A stretch of 64,000 bases of DNA. Origin: Azadirachta indica (lineage: Eukaryota; Streptophyta; Magnoliopsida; Sapindales; Meliaceae). The notes below the pieces were generated by a model. The model had not been told where the DNA came from. It did no database searches and was given only the letters and a program-made list of their open reading frames with translations. Made by a program: the position numbers and the translations under genes. Shown piece by piece: positions 36,326 to 49,215 of the stretch (position 1 is the stretch's first letter; every line of letters starts with the position of its first letter). The stretch spans positions 23,990,177 to 24,054,176 of the forward strand of contig CM040441.1 of assembly GCA_022749755.1 (NCBI GenBank). Reading direction: 5' to 3'.

Positions 36326-37214
36326 CATAACTCTCTCTTAATGTCCACATCTTTTTATAAGATAATTTATATCAGTTATCATGATAGTAAAATACATAAT
36401 ATAAAATTATTATGACAAAATGGTAATAAAGGACAAAATATAAAATGCAATAATTAAATTGTAAATGATATGAATACTACCAATAAGAAAACATCAAGAT
36501 GAATATTATCAATAAAATAGTTTCAATATTCTCTTTATTTTTATAAAAGCATATGATAAGGATTTATTAGATATTTTAGTGTACTGTAGTACATATCAAT
36601 TCGTGCCATGTTAGTGACAAAATTTATCATGTTTTAAGCATTCCATTTATGGTGATTGAGTATAATTATGTTCTGTCATTGTAAGATTTATAATCACTAT
36701 TGGGGCAATAATATATCTATTTTATCATTTTATACAACTTCTATATATATGATTTCATTGACTTCTTGGAGTGGTAAATAAATAAACATGATAATAACTT
36801 TATATATGAGGTATCCATAAATAAAGCATAACTATATTCAGTACTAAAGTTTACAATCCTTCATTTATGGCTTTACTTTAGGAAATTACGTTCCAATAGT
36901 AGTTGTATTAATTATGAAAAAAATCATAATTTTCAACTATCATTTAGAGATATTTTCCTATAATGGTGCATTTTGGATCTATGACATGAAAATAAATTTC
37001 AGCGTAACCCATAAAGAATATATTAAGAACTTTAGATTCTAATTTATGACTTGTGTTCATAATTTTACATTCTACTTTAGAAAATTAATTTAGAACTTTA
37101 AGTTCTAACATAATAATTGTTATCTTGAACATCAGGTTCTGATAGAGTATCAATTTAAGAACTTCAAGTGATAAAGTATCAATTTAACAACTTCAAATTT
37201 CAATTATCAACTTA

Positions 37215-37650
37215 AGATTTCACATGGTATTTAGTTTAGGGTTAATTCCAATTTTTCAAAAAATCAAAATTTTTAGGTGCGATTCCGATACTAGCGCAAA
37301 ACACTTGGCCTAAACAGAAATTATTATTATTATTTTTTAATTTTTAGCACTAAAACAACATCATTTAGTAAAAATTAAACAATGTTGTTTTTTAGACAAA
37401 TAAAAGAAAAAAGAAACCGCTTGGAATGACAAAATTAGAACCCAAAAAATTGGATTATACTAGACTAGAATCAATGGTTCTGGTCTGGTTTTGATATTCA
37501 ATTCAATTTTGATCCGATTTCATGTTTATATTTTATTTGGTCTGGTTCTAAGAAACAAAAATTTTTAGAAACTCAAAATTTTCAATCTAATCCAATTTAG
37601 GTTAAACTCGGACCGAATCGAATCGTGTCCACCTCTAAAATATTTAAGCA
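37215..37650. repeat. MITE-like repeat, copy 2
   Basis: Counterpart of 22251-22680. Confidence 0.4.
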
Positions 37651-39640
37651 AAAAAAGAATACTTTGTTTTTTACAAGATCAAAGTAAAAAAACATTAGTA
37701 CACACACACATATATATGTTTGTTTATATCAAAAGAAAATCTAATTAGTATCTTTTATATTAATAAATTTAATTTTAAAATATAGCTTGAGTTGGGATCT
37801 CAATACACAGCCTACTCATACAAAAGATTACTTTTTTGCAACCTTTTAAATGGTATTGAGGATAATTTAGTAAATGTCCTTAAAAAATAACAGATGACAA
37901 TAATGAAGTGGTAGTAAAAGAGTGATGGGATATTAGTCAATGTTTAAGAGCCATAATAAGGTATTAGGCCTAAAAACAAAGAGTTATATATTGTAAAATA
38001 TGTTATTATATACAACCATTTGAAAGCCATTTAGTAATTTCTTTACCATTAGACAATGGATACATAAGTTGGATACACATTCAAGAGTAGGATGTAATGA
38101 GCCCAAGATACTTATCTCCATCTCTTTTCAATTTGAGGAAGGATCCACATCCTTAATTTGGCTTAATTTGGGTTAAAATGAAATGGAGGATTCCTTTACT
38201 AAAAGTCAAATCCTCGTCCTCAACCCTAGTCCTCGAATTTCTTGAAGTTTTTTATGTTTTAATTTATTTTAATTATCATTAATTATTTTAATTTATATTT
38301 GCACTTAGATTAAGAAATCTATCTTTATTTATATTTTTAGAACAAACATAGATAATAAATTTGACCCAAATTAGTAATAATACAAAGAAATAAAAATATA
38401 TTTATAAAAATTGAAATCACAATTTACAAATCTTAAATATTGTTTGAAAATAAATTAATCTGTTAATAAATTATATCTCCAATTTCTAATAGGATGACAA
38501 AAACTAAAATTAGAAAGAATATATTAAATAAATTTTAGAGTTTTATGTTTATTATTAACTTTGTTGAAAAAATATGTTGATTGGTAGACCAAAAAAATGA
38601 AATATAGAAAATAAAATGTAAACTTTACAAGATTTTTTTATCTTTATTAATCTTTTATTTCTATAAAAAAAATTTAACTCCTTAAAAATAAATTTGTATT
38701 TTATTTAATTTTTTAATTATTTTTCTTCTATTCAAATTTATAGTTCCTTTTTTTTTTTAATTTTTGAGAACTTGAAGAACTTAATTGATTAAATTAAATT
38801 TTTTTAAACTTTTATGATATTTCTATCAAATAAAATGGGCTAATACAAATTATCCTTTAAAATTTTATGCATTCATGTAACTATATTTTTGTCATATTTA
38901 ATGAAAAGATCTCACATGAGTTTGCTTATAGGTATAGCCAATCTTGTTGAACCACCTCAAATTCTTGTTTGTCTATAATATGCTTCAATATCACTTATTA
39001 TTTTCTGTTTTTGATGGTTTTCTGATGGTAACTTGCAAAAGTTTCATCTAGTCTCAATCTTGTTAGGTAATTGTTTCTAAGGTTAGATTTCACAATACCT
39101 TCATGTATATTTTATAGGTTTAATAAATTTTGCTTTTAAAATTTTAATGAATGCCAAATAGATTGAAGAAGTATTACTAGACACCACAATTGAAGAAGTA
39201 TTACTAGACACCACAGAGAAAACTCCTAGCAAACTGGTAAAAAAATAATTTGTGTAATCCAATGATAGGCGATGGCTAGTTTTAGCTAAGTCGCCTTATC
39301 AACTAAGAATATCTTCTTTGTGTTGATTATAATTTGCATTAATGAAATCATAATTTTGCGACAAAACACAAGTAAATTTTTTGTCATATTTAATGTAACG
39401 AAAATAGAATGAATTAAAGTAATGTTTCTATATATACAAAATTTTAAAATCTTTTTGTTACCTTATAAGATGAGACAATTCAAAATATTTTCTTTTTTCG
39501 TTTACATGATAATTAAATGAGTTACTCGTTTTGGGCTGATAAAATATTAAAATAAAGAATATTAAATATGATTAAATTCAAATAAATGACCTTAAAATCA
39601 AAACGTAACCTATAATATGTTTTTAAATTTTAAAACGGCT
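37651..39640. other. Unique upstream region of prolamin-like gene 2
   Basis: AT-rich, no gene. It contains the MITE-like relative at 37850-37990 and the 27-bp tandem duplication at 39162-39215. Confidence 0.4.
39162..39215. repeat. 27-bp tandem duplication unique to copy 2
   Basis: The unit ATTGAAGAAGTATTACTAGA plus CACCACA occurs twice in a row; copy 1 has it once at about 24190-24220. Confidence 0.9.
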
Positions 39641-39651
39641 ACATCAAATCC

Positions 39652-39659
39652 TATAAAAG
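39652..39659 (+). promoter_or_regulatory. TATA box of prolamin-like gene 2
   Basis: TATAAAAG, 86 bp upstream of the ATG; same context as in gene 1. Confidence 0.75.
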
Positions 39660-39737
39660 AGCCCTATTCAACCTAAAATTTCATACAAAAAAAATCTTCT
39701 CTAAAATCTCACCAAAGACAAAACATATATAGGCAAC

Positions 39738-40100
39738 ATGGCTGGCATTGAGATCCAATCTTTGAAGATAAATCTTTTGCTAATTAGTGGATTGCTCGTG
39801 TTCACATCAGTTCTTATCGTAGCTGAAGATATTGTACCTTTACCACCGTTACCTAAGGAAACTCACGATTTTCTTGAGAAATGTGGAACCGAATTGAAAC
39901 CAAATTGTGGCGAGGAAATTAAAGCAGGGGTGTACCAAAATGGAAAGGTCTCTAGTGAATGTTGCAAGGAACTTTTAGATGAAGGTCGGGCTTGCCATGA
40001 CAAATTTATCGAAATAACTGCACCCTATTACCCCGAACCAAGTCGTTCTGAAGCTTCAGCTAAAGGTGCTCAACTTTGGAATGATTGCAATGCTATTTAA
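39738..40100 (+). CDS. Secreted prolamin-like (ECA1/DUF1278 family) Cys-rich protein, gene 2
   Basis: 120 aa, a tandem duplicate of the gene at 24743. Twelve nucleotide differences separate the two coding regions: six silent and six replacing (I15L, I28V, K30E, V32I, S118N, V120I). All replacements fall in the signal peptide, its cleavage region or the last three residues. Residues 33-117, with all six cysteines in the prolamin-like spacing, are identical at protein level despite silent changes. This points to selection on the mature protein after duplication, so both copies are probably expressed. The signal peptide core is at about residues 11-28. The promoter TATA box and leader are conserved with gene 1. 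Secretion is expected; the specific role is unknown. Confidence 0.85.
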   Translation: MAGIEIQSLKINLLLISGLLVFTSVLIVAEDIVPLPPLPKETHDFLEKCGTELKPNCGEEIKAGVYQNGKVSSECCKELLDEGRACHDKFIEITAPYYPEPSRSEASAKGAQLWNDCNAI

Positions 40101-40561
40101 TTGCCAAAAAATTAAGTAACATGTTTTAATACATGTTGTAAATAAAACAAAATCTCGGAGAGAATAATTTTAATTCTATACATTAAACGTTTTTTACAAT
40201 AACGCTTACAAATAAATAGCTATTCATATAAACTGCTGATACTATTTAAAGATTAAATATGTTATGATACACACCCTGTCCTCATATAATAATATCGTGT
40301 TTAAAATCAATGTTACATTTTAGTAACTCTCTTCATGAGGATTAGTCTATTTCGTTCAAATAAATGTAAAGTAACCAATAATTAAACCCTTACTAATACT
40401 ATAGAATTAAACTTCCAATAGCTTAAATTCCAAAAAATTACACATAAGCCTATTCTTAATTTTCTATCTTTATTATTGAGGTTGGTTGATGCCCTTTAAA
40501 AAGATTTTGCATTATGTTAAAAGATTGTTAGAAATGGTGGCTAAATTGAAATTAAGTGAAT
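40101..40561. other. 3' region of prolamin gene 2 to the copy 2/copy 3 junction
   Basis: AT-rich, no gene. It retains the longer form of the junction sequence (GTGGCTAAATTGAAATTAAG and onward to GTGCCAAACC), probably the ancestral state. Confidence 0.5.
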
Positions 40562-40799
40562 AAATTCGTGCCAAACCTTTCCATGAGATAATTTTATTCA
40601 ATAAAAGTGCATATGAAGGTTAGTGTATTAATTAATTTAATATAATACCATCAGCTTAACATGTCTGTATGAAATATAATATCCCACAGTAAACTTGTCC
40701 TTAAATGTAAATAATGTGGAACGTGTTTAATATTGCTTTATTAAAAACCTTGCTAGTAAAACCTACTGAGATAAAACCTGATCTAAGGAAAAAAAAAAA

Positions 40800-43537
40800 A
40801 GTAAAGTACACATGTCCTATATTATGCCCAAAGCTCTTTTCTTAAAAAATAATCTCCCTTTTGACATAGTTTGCATCAATTAGAAAGCCAGTGAAGTTAA
40901 TGCATGTCTGTGTGAAGTAGAAACTTTTCAAAAGTCAATGTAGGCAAAGCTTTAGTAAAGAGATTAACAAAATTTTCATTAGAACGTATTGGTTTAACAT
41001 TAATCTGGTGGCTTTGGTAGAGCTCATGAGTGTAGAGGAACATTGATAATATATGGTCCATTCTATCACTTTTAACATATCCTCTTCTAACTTATGTAAC
41101 GCAAGTAACATTATTTTTATATATTATTGTTGGAACATTTGTAGAAAAGGTAGGTTAAATATACTCTGAATGTAATGGATGACAAATCATAACCATATAT
41201 ATTCCTTGTTTGCTTCATGTAATGCTAAAATCTTAGAATGATTAGAGAAGGTAGCTATAAAAGTGCTTTATAAATCATCATAAGATTATTGTATTATTAT
41301 ATGTAAAGACATAACCTATTCATCAATAAGCTTTATAAGAATTAGAAAGATAGTTGGCATCTACATAACTAAAAGTCTTGAATTCTTATTGGTTCATTAG
41401 AATAAAATCTATTGTTCTAAAAAGGTAACAAAAAATATCTTTGATGTCATTCCTATGATGGTAAGTTGGTGTAGAACTAAATCTAGCTAATAGGTTTACA
41501 AAGAACGTTATTTTCGGTCTAATACATTATGCTAATATAATAAAACACCCATTGCATCTAGATATGGTGCTTGTGGACCAAGTATCTCTTTATCATCTTT
41601 TATAGGGTGAAATCAATCTTTTTTAGGGATCGAGATATTGGAAAACTTTAGGGCACTTAATGGATAAGCCTTATCCATTTTAAAAAGTTTCAAAATCTTT
41701 TCAACATAGGCATATTGATGGCTAAATATTCTATTATACTTGTACTCAATTTGCAGGAGAAACAATGTTTAGTTTTTCCCAAATTTTTCATTTCAAATTC
41801 TTTCTTCAAATATTTAATAGGTTTTAGGAGCTATTTAAGAGTTCTAATTAAATACATGCCATCGACATATACAGCTATAATGGATAATCCATACTCGTTT
41901 TTCTTTTGTAAATACATGTGGCATATAGAATTATTAGTGTCCTTCTTTAATCAAATATTCACTTAAGCAATTATACCACATACCCCCAGATTGTTTTAAG
42001 CTAGATAAAATCGTTGTATGTTAATTGAATACAAAATATGATCCCTTTATTTAAATGCTTCAAGTATTTTGATTAATTAAGAACTTTTTATATAAATATT
42101 AGTGTCACGTGGCCCGTGTAGATAAACTGTCATTACATCCATAGAAGGCATATCAAGTTGCTTTGAGACTATCATCTTATTAAAAAAATTGAAATGTAAT
42201 TGCATCTATCATAGGCAAATATGTTTCTTCAAAACCAATTCCAGGTCTCTAAGAGACATCTTGAGCAACGAGTCACACTTTGTACCTAATAATCTCATTA
42301 TCTTTATTATATTCCAATGAGTTTGAGTCTGGACTACAAGTCTAAATACTTTACATTTGGGAAGAGAAGCAAAATTTTGGTTAAATTTTTTCTTTCTATT
42401 GAGGTCAATGATTCCTTTGTCCACATTTATTTATAGTTTATGGATTGTAATCATCTCTCATAATTGCAGTAACTATTGCAAATGAAAATATTTTGTCGAT
42501 AATTATTTCATTAGGATCCAACATCACATGTTTATATGCATGATTAGTAGACTTTTCTTTATTTCGAGTTTTTCTGCCATTTTAGGTGTTGATGCTTCTT
42601 CAAGAGCTTGGTCACTTTAGGGACTTGTGCCATTTTAAAGATATATGTCGTTTTAAGGACTAATCACTTTAGGGACATATATTGCTTTAGGGACTTATAT
42701 CTCTTTAAACACTATCAATTCTTCTAGAGCTAGTGATTTAGAAACTGTAGGTATAATTATTGCTCGAGCATTATTTTTAATAAGATCAAGATTTTTCAAT
42801 CGTTGTTTCTACAGAATAGCATCTTTTGAACCAACTGGTCTATCATGCTTTTGGTATGGTACAGATGATTCATTAGCTACCTTTTGATTAGATTGTTCTT
42901 TATGAGCAATCACTAGAGTTAATATAATGGGTGTTGGTATATATGATTCGGTCAACCTTATAGTATCGATAAATGCGTTTGGTAATTGATTTATAATTTG
43001 CTAAAGTTACACTATCCTTTGCACTTCATTTTTACATTCATTAGTGTAAGGATCAAGATAAGACATAGTAGTTATTTTTCAAGAAATTGTATGCCTTACT
43101 TCAAAAAGTATTTTCTTTTCCTATAATAGTGGAAAAACTATCTCATCAAAGTGGTAAATGTGCATAGCATGCGATAAATATATCATTTATTAGGGGTTTA
43201 AAATAAGTGATAATAGAAATTGAGTTAAAAACCAACATAAATCATTAAACAACATTAAGGTTCTATCTTAATGCAATTTTGTAAGTGCTATAGAAACAAA
43301 GCATAGATGAGATATATCAAGTGAACAACTAAATACAAATTGCAATGTAGAATATTGATGATAAGCAGAAGGTCTAAGTTGAATTAAAGTTGTAACATGC
43401 AAAATAATGTCTTGGTAATTGATATATAATAGCAATTAGCTAGCGTCTTCTAATGAGTGATTCGACTAATCTATTTTAAGTATAAACATGTGGAACTGGA
43501 TGCTTTATATCAATCTTGGCTGATGTGAATAGTCATC
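40800..43537 (-). pseudogene. Ty1-copia pol relic, 3' part, copy 3
   Basis: Same blocks as in copies 1 and 2, with additional indels. The RT box is again YVDG (about 41860-41880). It adds nothing functional but confirms that the RT lesion predates the triplication. Confidence 0.85.
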
Positions 43538-44115
43538 AAATACTTTAGAGGGGTTTTAAGATATACCTCCCTAAGGTTTAGAATTTTAAAACTTCGATAC
43601 AAGATTTGAAGAAAGACATACTTACCTCTCCTCTGACCATCTAAAGCTGTTAGTCAAATATGAAATGATTATAATGCCTTTATTCATAAAACTTGGGGAA
43701 GTATATTTATTTGACATGTAAAAAGTAAAAAGTAATACAAAAAAAATGAAATTTGTAGGCTGAGCATTCACTTGCAACTGATTATAATCGTGAAAAATGA
43801 CCTTATTCCCCTCTTTAGTTGATTATCTAAACATACATTCATACATATATGAGCGCATAGTAACTATGTAAGGTTGAGGTAAAATTGTTTAAATAGTTCA
43901 TCTTCTACCTTTCATCAATAAAAAGAAAAACTTCTTTATATCTCAACTGCACTACCAACATATAAACACATCTCTTAGCACACTTACATCTACATTACCT
44001 ACTATAAATGACCTTTACCTCTTCAAATTTAGCAAGAAACTTATATAGTCAAAGATTAAAGTAATTGAGGAGGGAAGTGAATGGATGACTAGTAAGATTT
44101 GAGAATAAATAATGT

Positions 44116-44451
44116 ATGTGTAACAAGGAAGTTGCTATAAGTATATCAGAATCAATAGCAAATCTAGATAGGTTGTACTACTGTTGCAAAATTGATGAGT
44201 GCAAAATTTTCAAGTTTTAGTGTTTATCGGATAAAGACTTTGAAGCTGGCTCATGGTTTAAAGAATCAAACCAACAAACAATGCTTGAGAAAGTGAATGA
44301 TGTCCAACATCAAATGGGTGATATAGCTAAAACCATCATGAGTCAAATGTGCAAACATGCTAATGGTTTTCAATCAACCATGCTACTCGTTTTAAACATT
44401 ACAATATGTATATTAGCATTTTATATAGTATTTGCTAAATGTAACAAGTAG
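44116..44451 (+). pseudogene. GRF zinc-finger/membrane-anchor ORF relic, copy 3
   Basis: ATG to TAG spans 111 codons, with the same internal TAG at codon 35 (44218-44220). Otherwise open: LDRLYYCCKIDECKIFKF before the stop, then DFEAGSWFKESNQQTMLEKV and a C-terminal hydrophobic ITICILAFYIVFA. This copy keeps the GRF-like spacing best. Confidence 0.65.
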
Positions 44452-44474
44452 AAAATATAATATTGAAATACTAA

Positions 44475-45925
44475 TAGGGCAACCTAAGAGAGGGGTGAAA
44501 TGGTTCTTCAAAAAATTAACAAATTAAATATGTAGCCCAAATTTTATCCCAAGTAAATTAAATCTTCTAAATTGCAAAATAAAATTTCAATACATAATTT
44601 AAATAAATAATAAATTAGTTATCACAAATCAAATTCAAGTGTGTGAGATAATGTGTGAAATAAGTATAAACATAAATAAAGAGATAAGGAAAAGAAAAAT
44701 CTAACACAATGATTTTTACATAGTTTGGAAAACTTCAACTTACGTCCACACTTTCAAGCCAACCCGCTTGAGGATTCCACTAATTGTGCTTTCAAATTCA
44801 AGGCAAACAATTAAAATTCTAAGTGGACTTCATGGGTACCACTCAAACTTTACACAAGAAGCCTTCACGATTGCCTCTTCAACTTTTACAACTAAGTGAC
44901 TTAGTGCGTCAGTCAAACCTTAATACCACGTGTGTTTCTCTCACACTCAACCCCTCAAGAATGGCAATGAAAATATTTTGATAAAATAATTTTATCAAAG
45001 AAAGTATAAACACTTTCTTTGAAGAATGATACGAGTGAAATCTAAAGTGTGTAATTGAATTTGAAATATAATTTGCAAGTATAAGCTCAAAATGACTTGT
45101 AAAAATATAATTTCAATTTTCCAAAATAGCAATTCTTATTTTCAAATGAATTTTGGCCAGTATTTATAGTAGAAAATAGAATATGACTATTACTAGTCGT
45201 TTATAGTTGTTGGGACCAAACTTTGAAAATCTTGCATTTTAGTCTATTTTTTAAATTTTGAAAATCTTGCATTTTAATGTAGTCACTATTACTAACCATT
45301 TGAATTCAAATTCAAAAAATATAACTGTTAATAGTATTTTACAATTCATTGTGATCGGTTTTCTTGAACCTCTATGCTGTACATTGGTTTGATCCGTTTT
45401 AACTAAACCAACAGTGAACTAATTTTGATCATATTTGACTTTTAATAAAGTTTTAAAAACTTTACAATTAGATCTATATATGCTTAACTTTTAAAATTTT
45501 ACAAATAGACCCTTTGCAAAATGGTCCCTATAATTTCAAAATAAATTTTTTACAAAACCATAAATTTATTTTCAAGAGAAAATTGTTTTGTGAAAAATAT
45601 TTTTTCATAAAATATTATTGAAAAATATATTTTTTAAAAAATATTATTTTAATGCAATTTAAGAAAAATACTTTTTTTGCTTTTATTAGTGCGAATTAAA
45701 AATCAATTCAAAAACACATTACAACAAATCACCTAATATTTGTGTGTCTTCAAATCTTCAAGCCTTCTTTTAAATTTGCTTTTGTTGAAAGCCTTGATTT
45801 TAGATATAATTTTTATTTTTAAGTTGTATTCTAAATCTTCATGCTAAAAACATTACAAATAATACAACAAGAAGAATTTGATTAGCCAATGATATCATTG
45901 TTTATTATCATCAAAACAATGGATT
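44475..45925. repeat. Nested non-autonomous repeat element inside the MULE, copy 3
   Basis: Counterpart of 14538-15930, with an extra segment of about 60-70 bp near 45080-45140. Confidence 0.35.
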
Positions 45926-46819
45926 ACGAGCCTTAAGGCGAACATATACTACTTACTACTATTTGTTATACATGCAATACTACTTAAAATGGTTGTAGTG
46001 TGCTTTTTTTCTTTGTGAATGCAACATTGTGATTTTGTTCAGTGTAGTTCAAGTATGCAACATATTATGAAATATTCAAATATGCAACCACATATGTTTA
46101 ATCTTGTTAGAATAAGCATTCAACTTAAACAATCTCATCATTATTAATATACCGCCAACGCAAAATGCATACAACTTTGACATTAGCAAGTAGTAAAAAT
46201 TCCACCCAAACATAAAACATTAACAATGAGGAAAATGAAATCAAATTACATAACCCAAGACTTACATCAATGTTCCAACCACAAGAAATTAAAAGCGGCT
46301 TTCCTAGTGCACTTATTTACATCAAACAAAAATTGCAACTAAACATGCAATTCAAAGTTGAAAACAGCATATAAACTTAATGTCATTTACTTATAGAAAG
46401 GGTAGATAATGCATCATCTAATTGTCCAAAATCAACAGATGTAGAATCATCTTTTATCTTAGCCAAAACATATGAACTGATCACAAGTCTTATAGCCATG
46501 ACATTACCCTTGCCCAAAATGCTGAGTTCTTATATGTGCTGAGTATGTATCAAACCTGGTTGAGTTGCCTATTACCCGTAAAATCAAAACGTCAGTACAT
46601 TTGAGACTTTTAAAGAAAGTATAATCCTACAGCATTCACCTTACAGAACTAGCAGCTTGAAGACAATACCTAAGCTTATGTCAATTTTAGTACTGCATTG
46701 TGTGTTTGGGTAACTTGCATCATCACCGGCTTGTTGTTGTGAAACCTAGAGGAGAAAGGAAAAAAAATGTGATGAGTAAGCCAAAATACCAACAAAAAAT
46801 AGGATAATTAATAAACATG

Positions 46820-49215
46820 CACATTTGGATCAAGAATAATGTTTTTTTTACTTCCTTTGGTCTTCATTTTCTTTCGCACCTGCTAAGAACAAGTCCTTCG
46901 ATTATACACCCACTGACTGCACAATACACACTTGACAAAACAACTTCTCTTCATCTTAACCTCCTTACCTGACTACCTTTTCCTTGTGGATTCGTGAGAA
47001 TCTATGGCTAATTGATCTCAGATGACATAGGCTTAATATGCTCTTTGTATGTTTTTAAATAGTTATACTTGGTAAGGTAAGAATGCACCTATACCTCATA
47101 ATCTTTTCTAAGATCATCAATGTCCCTCAAAGCATGCATGCATAGTGGGCTCGAAATCTTCCACACCCCACAGTCACATTCTTTTTTCTTTCCATCTTGG
47201 TTGTCCACCAACACCTCATACAGTTTTCTATCCCCATACACCACATCCATATCTCTACTTACCTCTTTTAGCTTCATTATCCTTTCTTGCGCTATAAATG
47301 GAATGAACCCATCCCATTTCTTGGCTTGTATCTACCTGCCAATTATCAAAGATACATGTGAAATACAAACAGTCAACATTGAAACCACAATAGTGAAAAT
47401 TGAGAACATAAACATATGCATCAATGTATTGAGAACTTAAACCAAGGAAAAAAAAAAAGCTCAAAATAGCACTAGAAATGCCATAAAAGATTCTAGGTAG
47501 AAATGACCAATTTTGGCACCAAGGTAACATTGAAACAAGCTTAAAGCAACTCTAGAACAGCACAAAAACAACAAAAAAAATTCTGGGCATTTATGCGTAG
47601 TTTTGACACTAAAATAACATTGAAACAGCATTAAAATAGCATTAGAAACAGTAGAAAAAATTCTGGGTAGAAATAACCAATTTTGGCATGAAAATAGAAT
47701 TGAAAAAACATTAAAACAATTATGGAAATAGCAAAAAAAATTATGGCAGAAATAACCAATTTTGGCATCAAAAAAGCATTGACACAAGTTCAAAATATCA
47801 CTAGAAATAGAAGAAAAAATTCTAGGCAAAAATGACTAATTTTAGCACCAAAATAGCATTGAAACAAGCTCAAAGCAACTTTGAAACAACAGAAAATTAA
47901 CGGAAAAAATTCTGGGCATAAATGAGTAGTTTTGGCACAAAAATAGCATTGAAAAAACATTAAAATAGCATTAGAAAAGCAGAAAAAAATCTTGGCAGAC
48001 ATGACCAATTTTGGCACCAAAAAATCATTGAAACAAGCTCAAAATAGCTCTAAAACAGCTTAAAAACAACAGGGAAAATTCTGGGCAAAAATGACCAATT
48101 TTTGCCACTACTAGTTGCTTTGTTGTACAGTCAACATGTATTGGTTGAGTTCGCAGTATGCAACTTTTATGATCGCACTAATAGCTCCAAAACCTTAATC
48201 TTAGCCTTTTACAACCTTATGGGATGACATATGACCTTAAACTTTCTCTTTAGCTAGCTTGTTATAACCTTAATATTTATGTTTGGATTTGCTCAATACA
48301 AGTACAAGAACTAGGCAGTAATCGAATCAGAAGTAGCTTCTTAGTTATCAAACAATCTCTTACTTGTATGTGTGGGTTTGTATGTCTTGATCTCAAAACT
48401 TAACCAACCTCAAGTAGGACTAGCATGCACTCTCCATTCGCAACCTTCACCAACACACTTGCATGTTTCTCTTGACTTATCATTCTGCACCCTCTTCAAT
48501 CTGAAACTATTCTTGATTATAGATACTTTCAAAACTCTCCTAGAATCATACATTGGCATACATGCTATATTCAAAATTCCCACTATTTTTGTAATACCTA
48601 ATGGTTGGTGCGCTATTAAATCCTCATCATTGGGGACATCACTATCACATTTAGACTTATAATCTTCAATAATTGTATCCCCATCATTATCTCCATGCAT
48701 AACCAAATAATCATATGAATCAGATGCATACCAACCATAATTTGTAGCTTGTTTTGCTTCTTTATTTATCACTTTTGCAAGCAAATGATCTTCATTTGCT
48801 AGGGTCACCTTCAATTTATCTTTAATGCATAACACTGGTGGTTTATCAGTAGCTTCATCGGTTGTATCTTTATAACTCAGTAAGCATATGAGAAGGACTT
48901 GTTTCTTTTTTAGGCTGCTGTCAATTTTTACAAGTCTACTGCTATATTTGGCGTAACTCTCGTAGCAGCAAAGTCATCCATCTTATAGTCATTAACTAAA
49001 CTATCAAGTGCAAATTGGTTTGGAATGGTTTGTTGAGGAAGAGGAGATTGAATTTCTGCAAAATGGTATGCTTCGGAGCTTGGTTGGTTGGCTAAAACAT
49101 GTATATGGTTGTATCATTTGCCATCTTACTCCTTGAAAGCATACAACAAATCAACATCGCTCTTGAAAACCATCTTGTTATTGGACGAAGGAAACTTCAC
49201 CTCTAACATGACACA
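46820..49215 (-). pseudogene. MURA/MuDR-type transposase relic, copy 3
   Basis: Minus-strand relic. The N-terminal part is at about 49215-49100. The DNA-binding region is at 48410-48835 (141 open codons; SFRLKRVQNDKSR, CKCVGEGCEWRVHASPT). The SWIM region at 47089-47277 keeps the full CxC...CxH set (ECDCGVWKISSPLCMHALRD), unlike copies 1 and 2. The knuckle is at about 46865-46930. The catalytic core is absent and replaced by the minisatellite, so it is inactive. Confidence 0.82.
47455..48110. repeat. 80-90 bp minisatellite, copy 3
   Basis: About eight diverged units of the same family as in copies 1 and 2. The minus strand happens to be open for up to 122 codons here. Confidence 0.85.

Larger units (their letters stand above)
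25546..40545. repeat. Tandem segmental duplication, copy 2 (about 15.0 kb)
   Basis: Collinear with copy 1 throughout at an offset of 14.93 kb, rising to 15.0 kb through small insertions such as an extra minisatellite unit and a 27-bp duplication at 39162-39215. It is the closest relative of copy 1. Confidence 0.9.
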
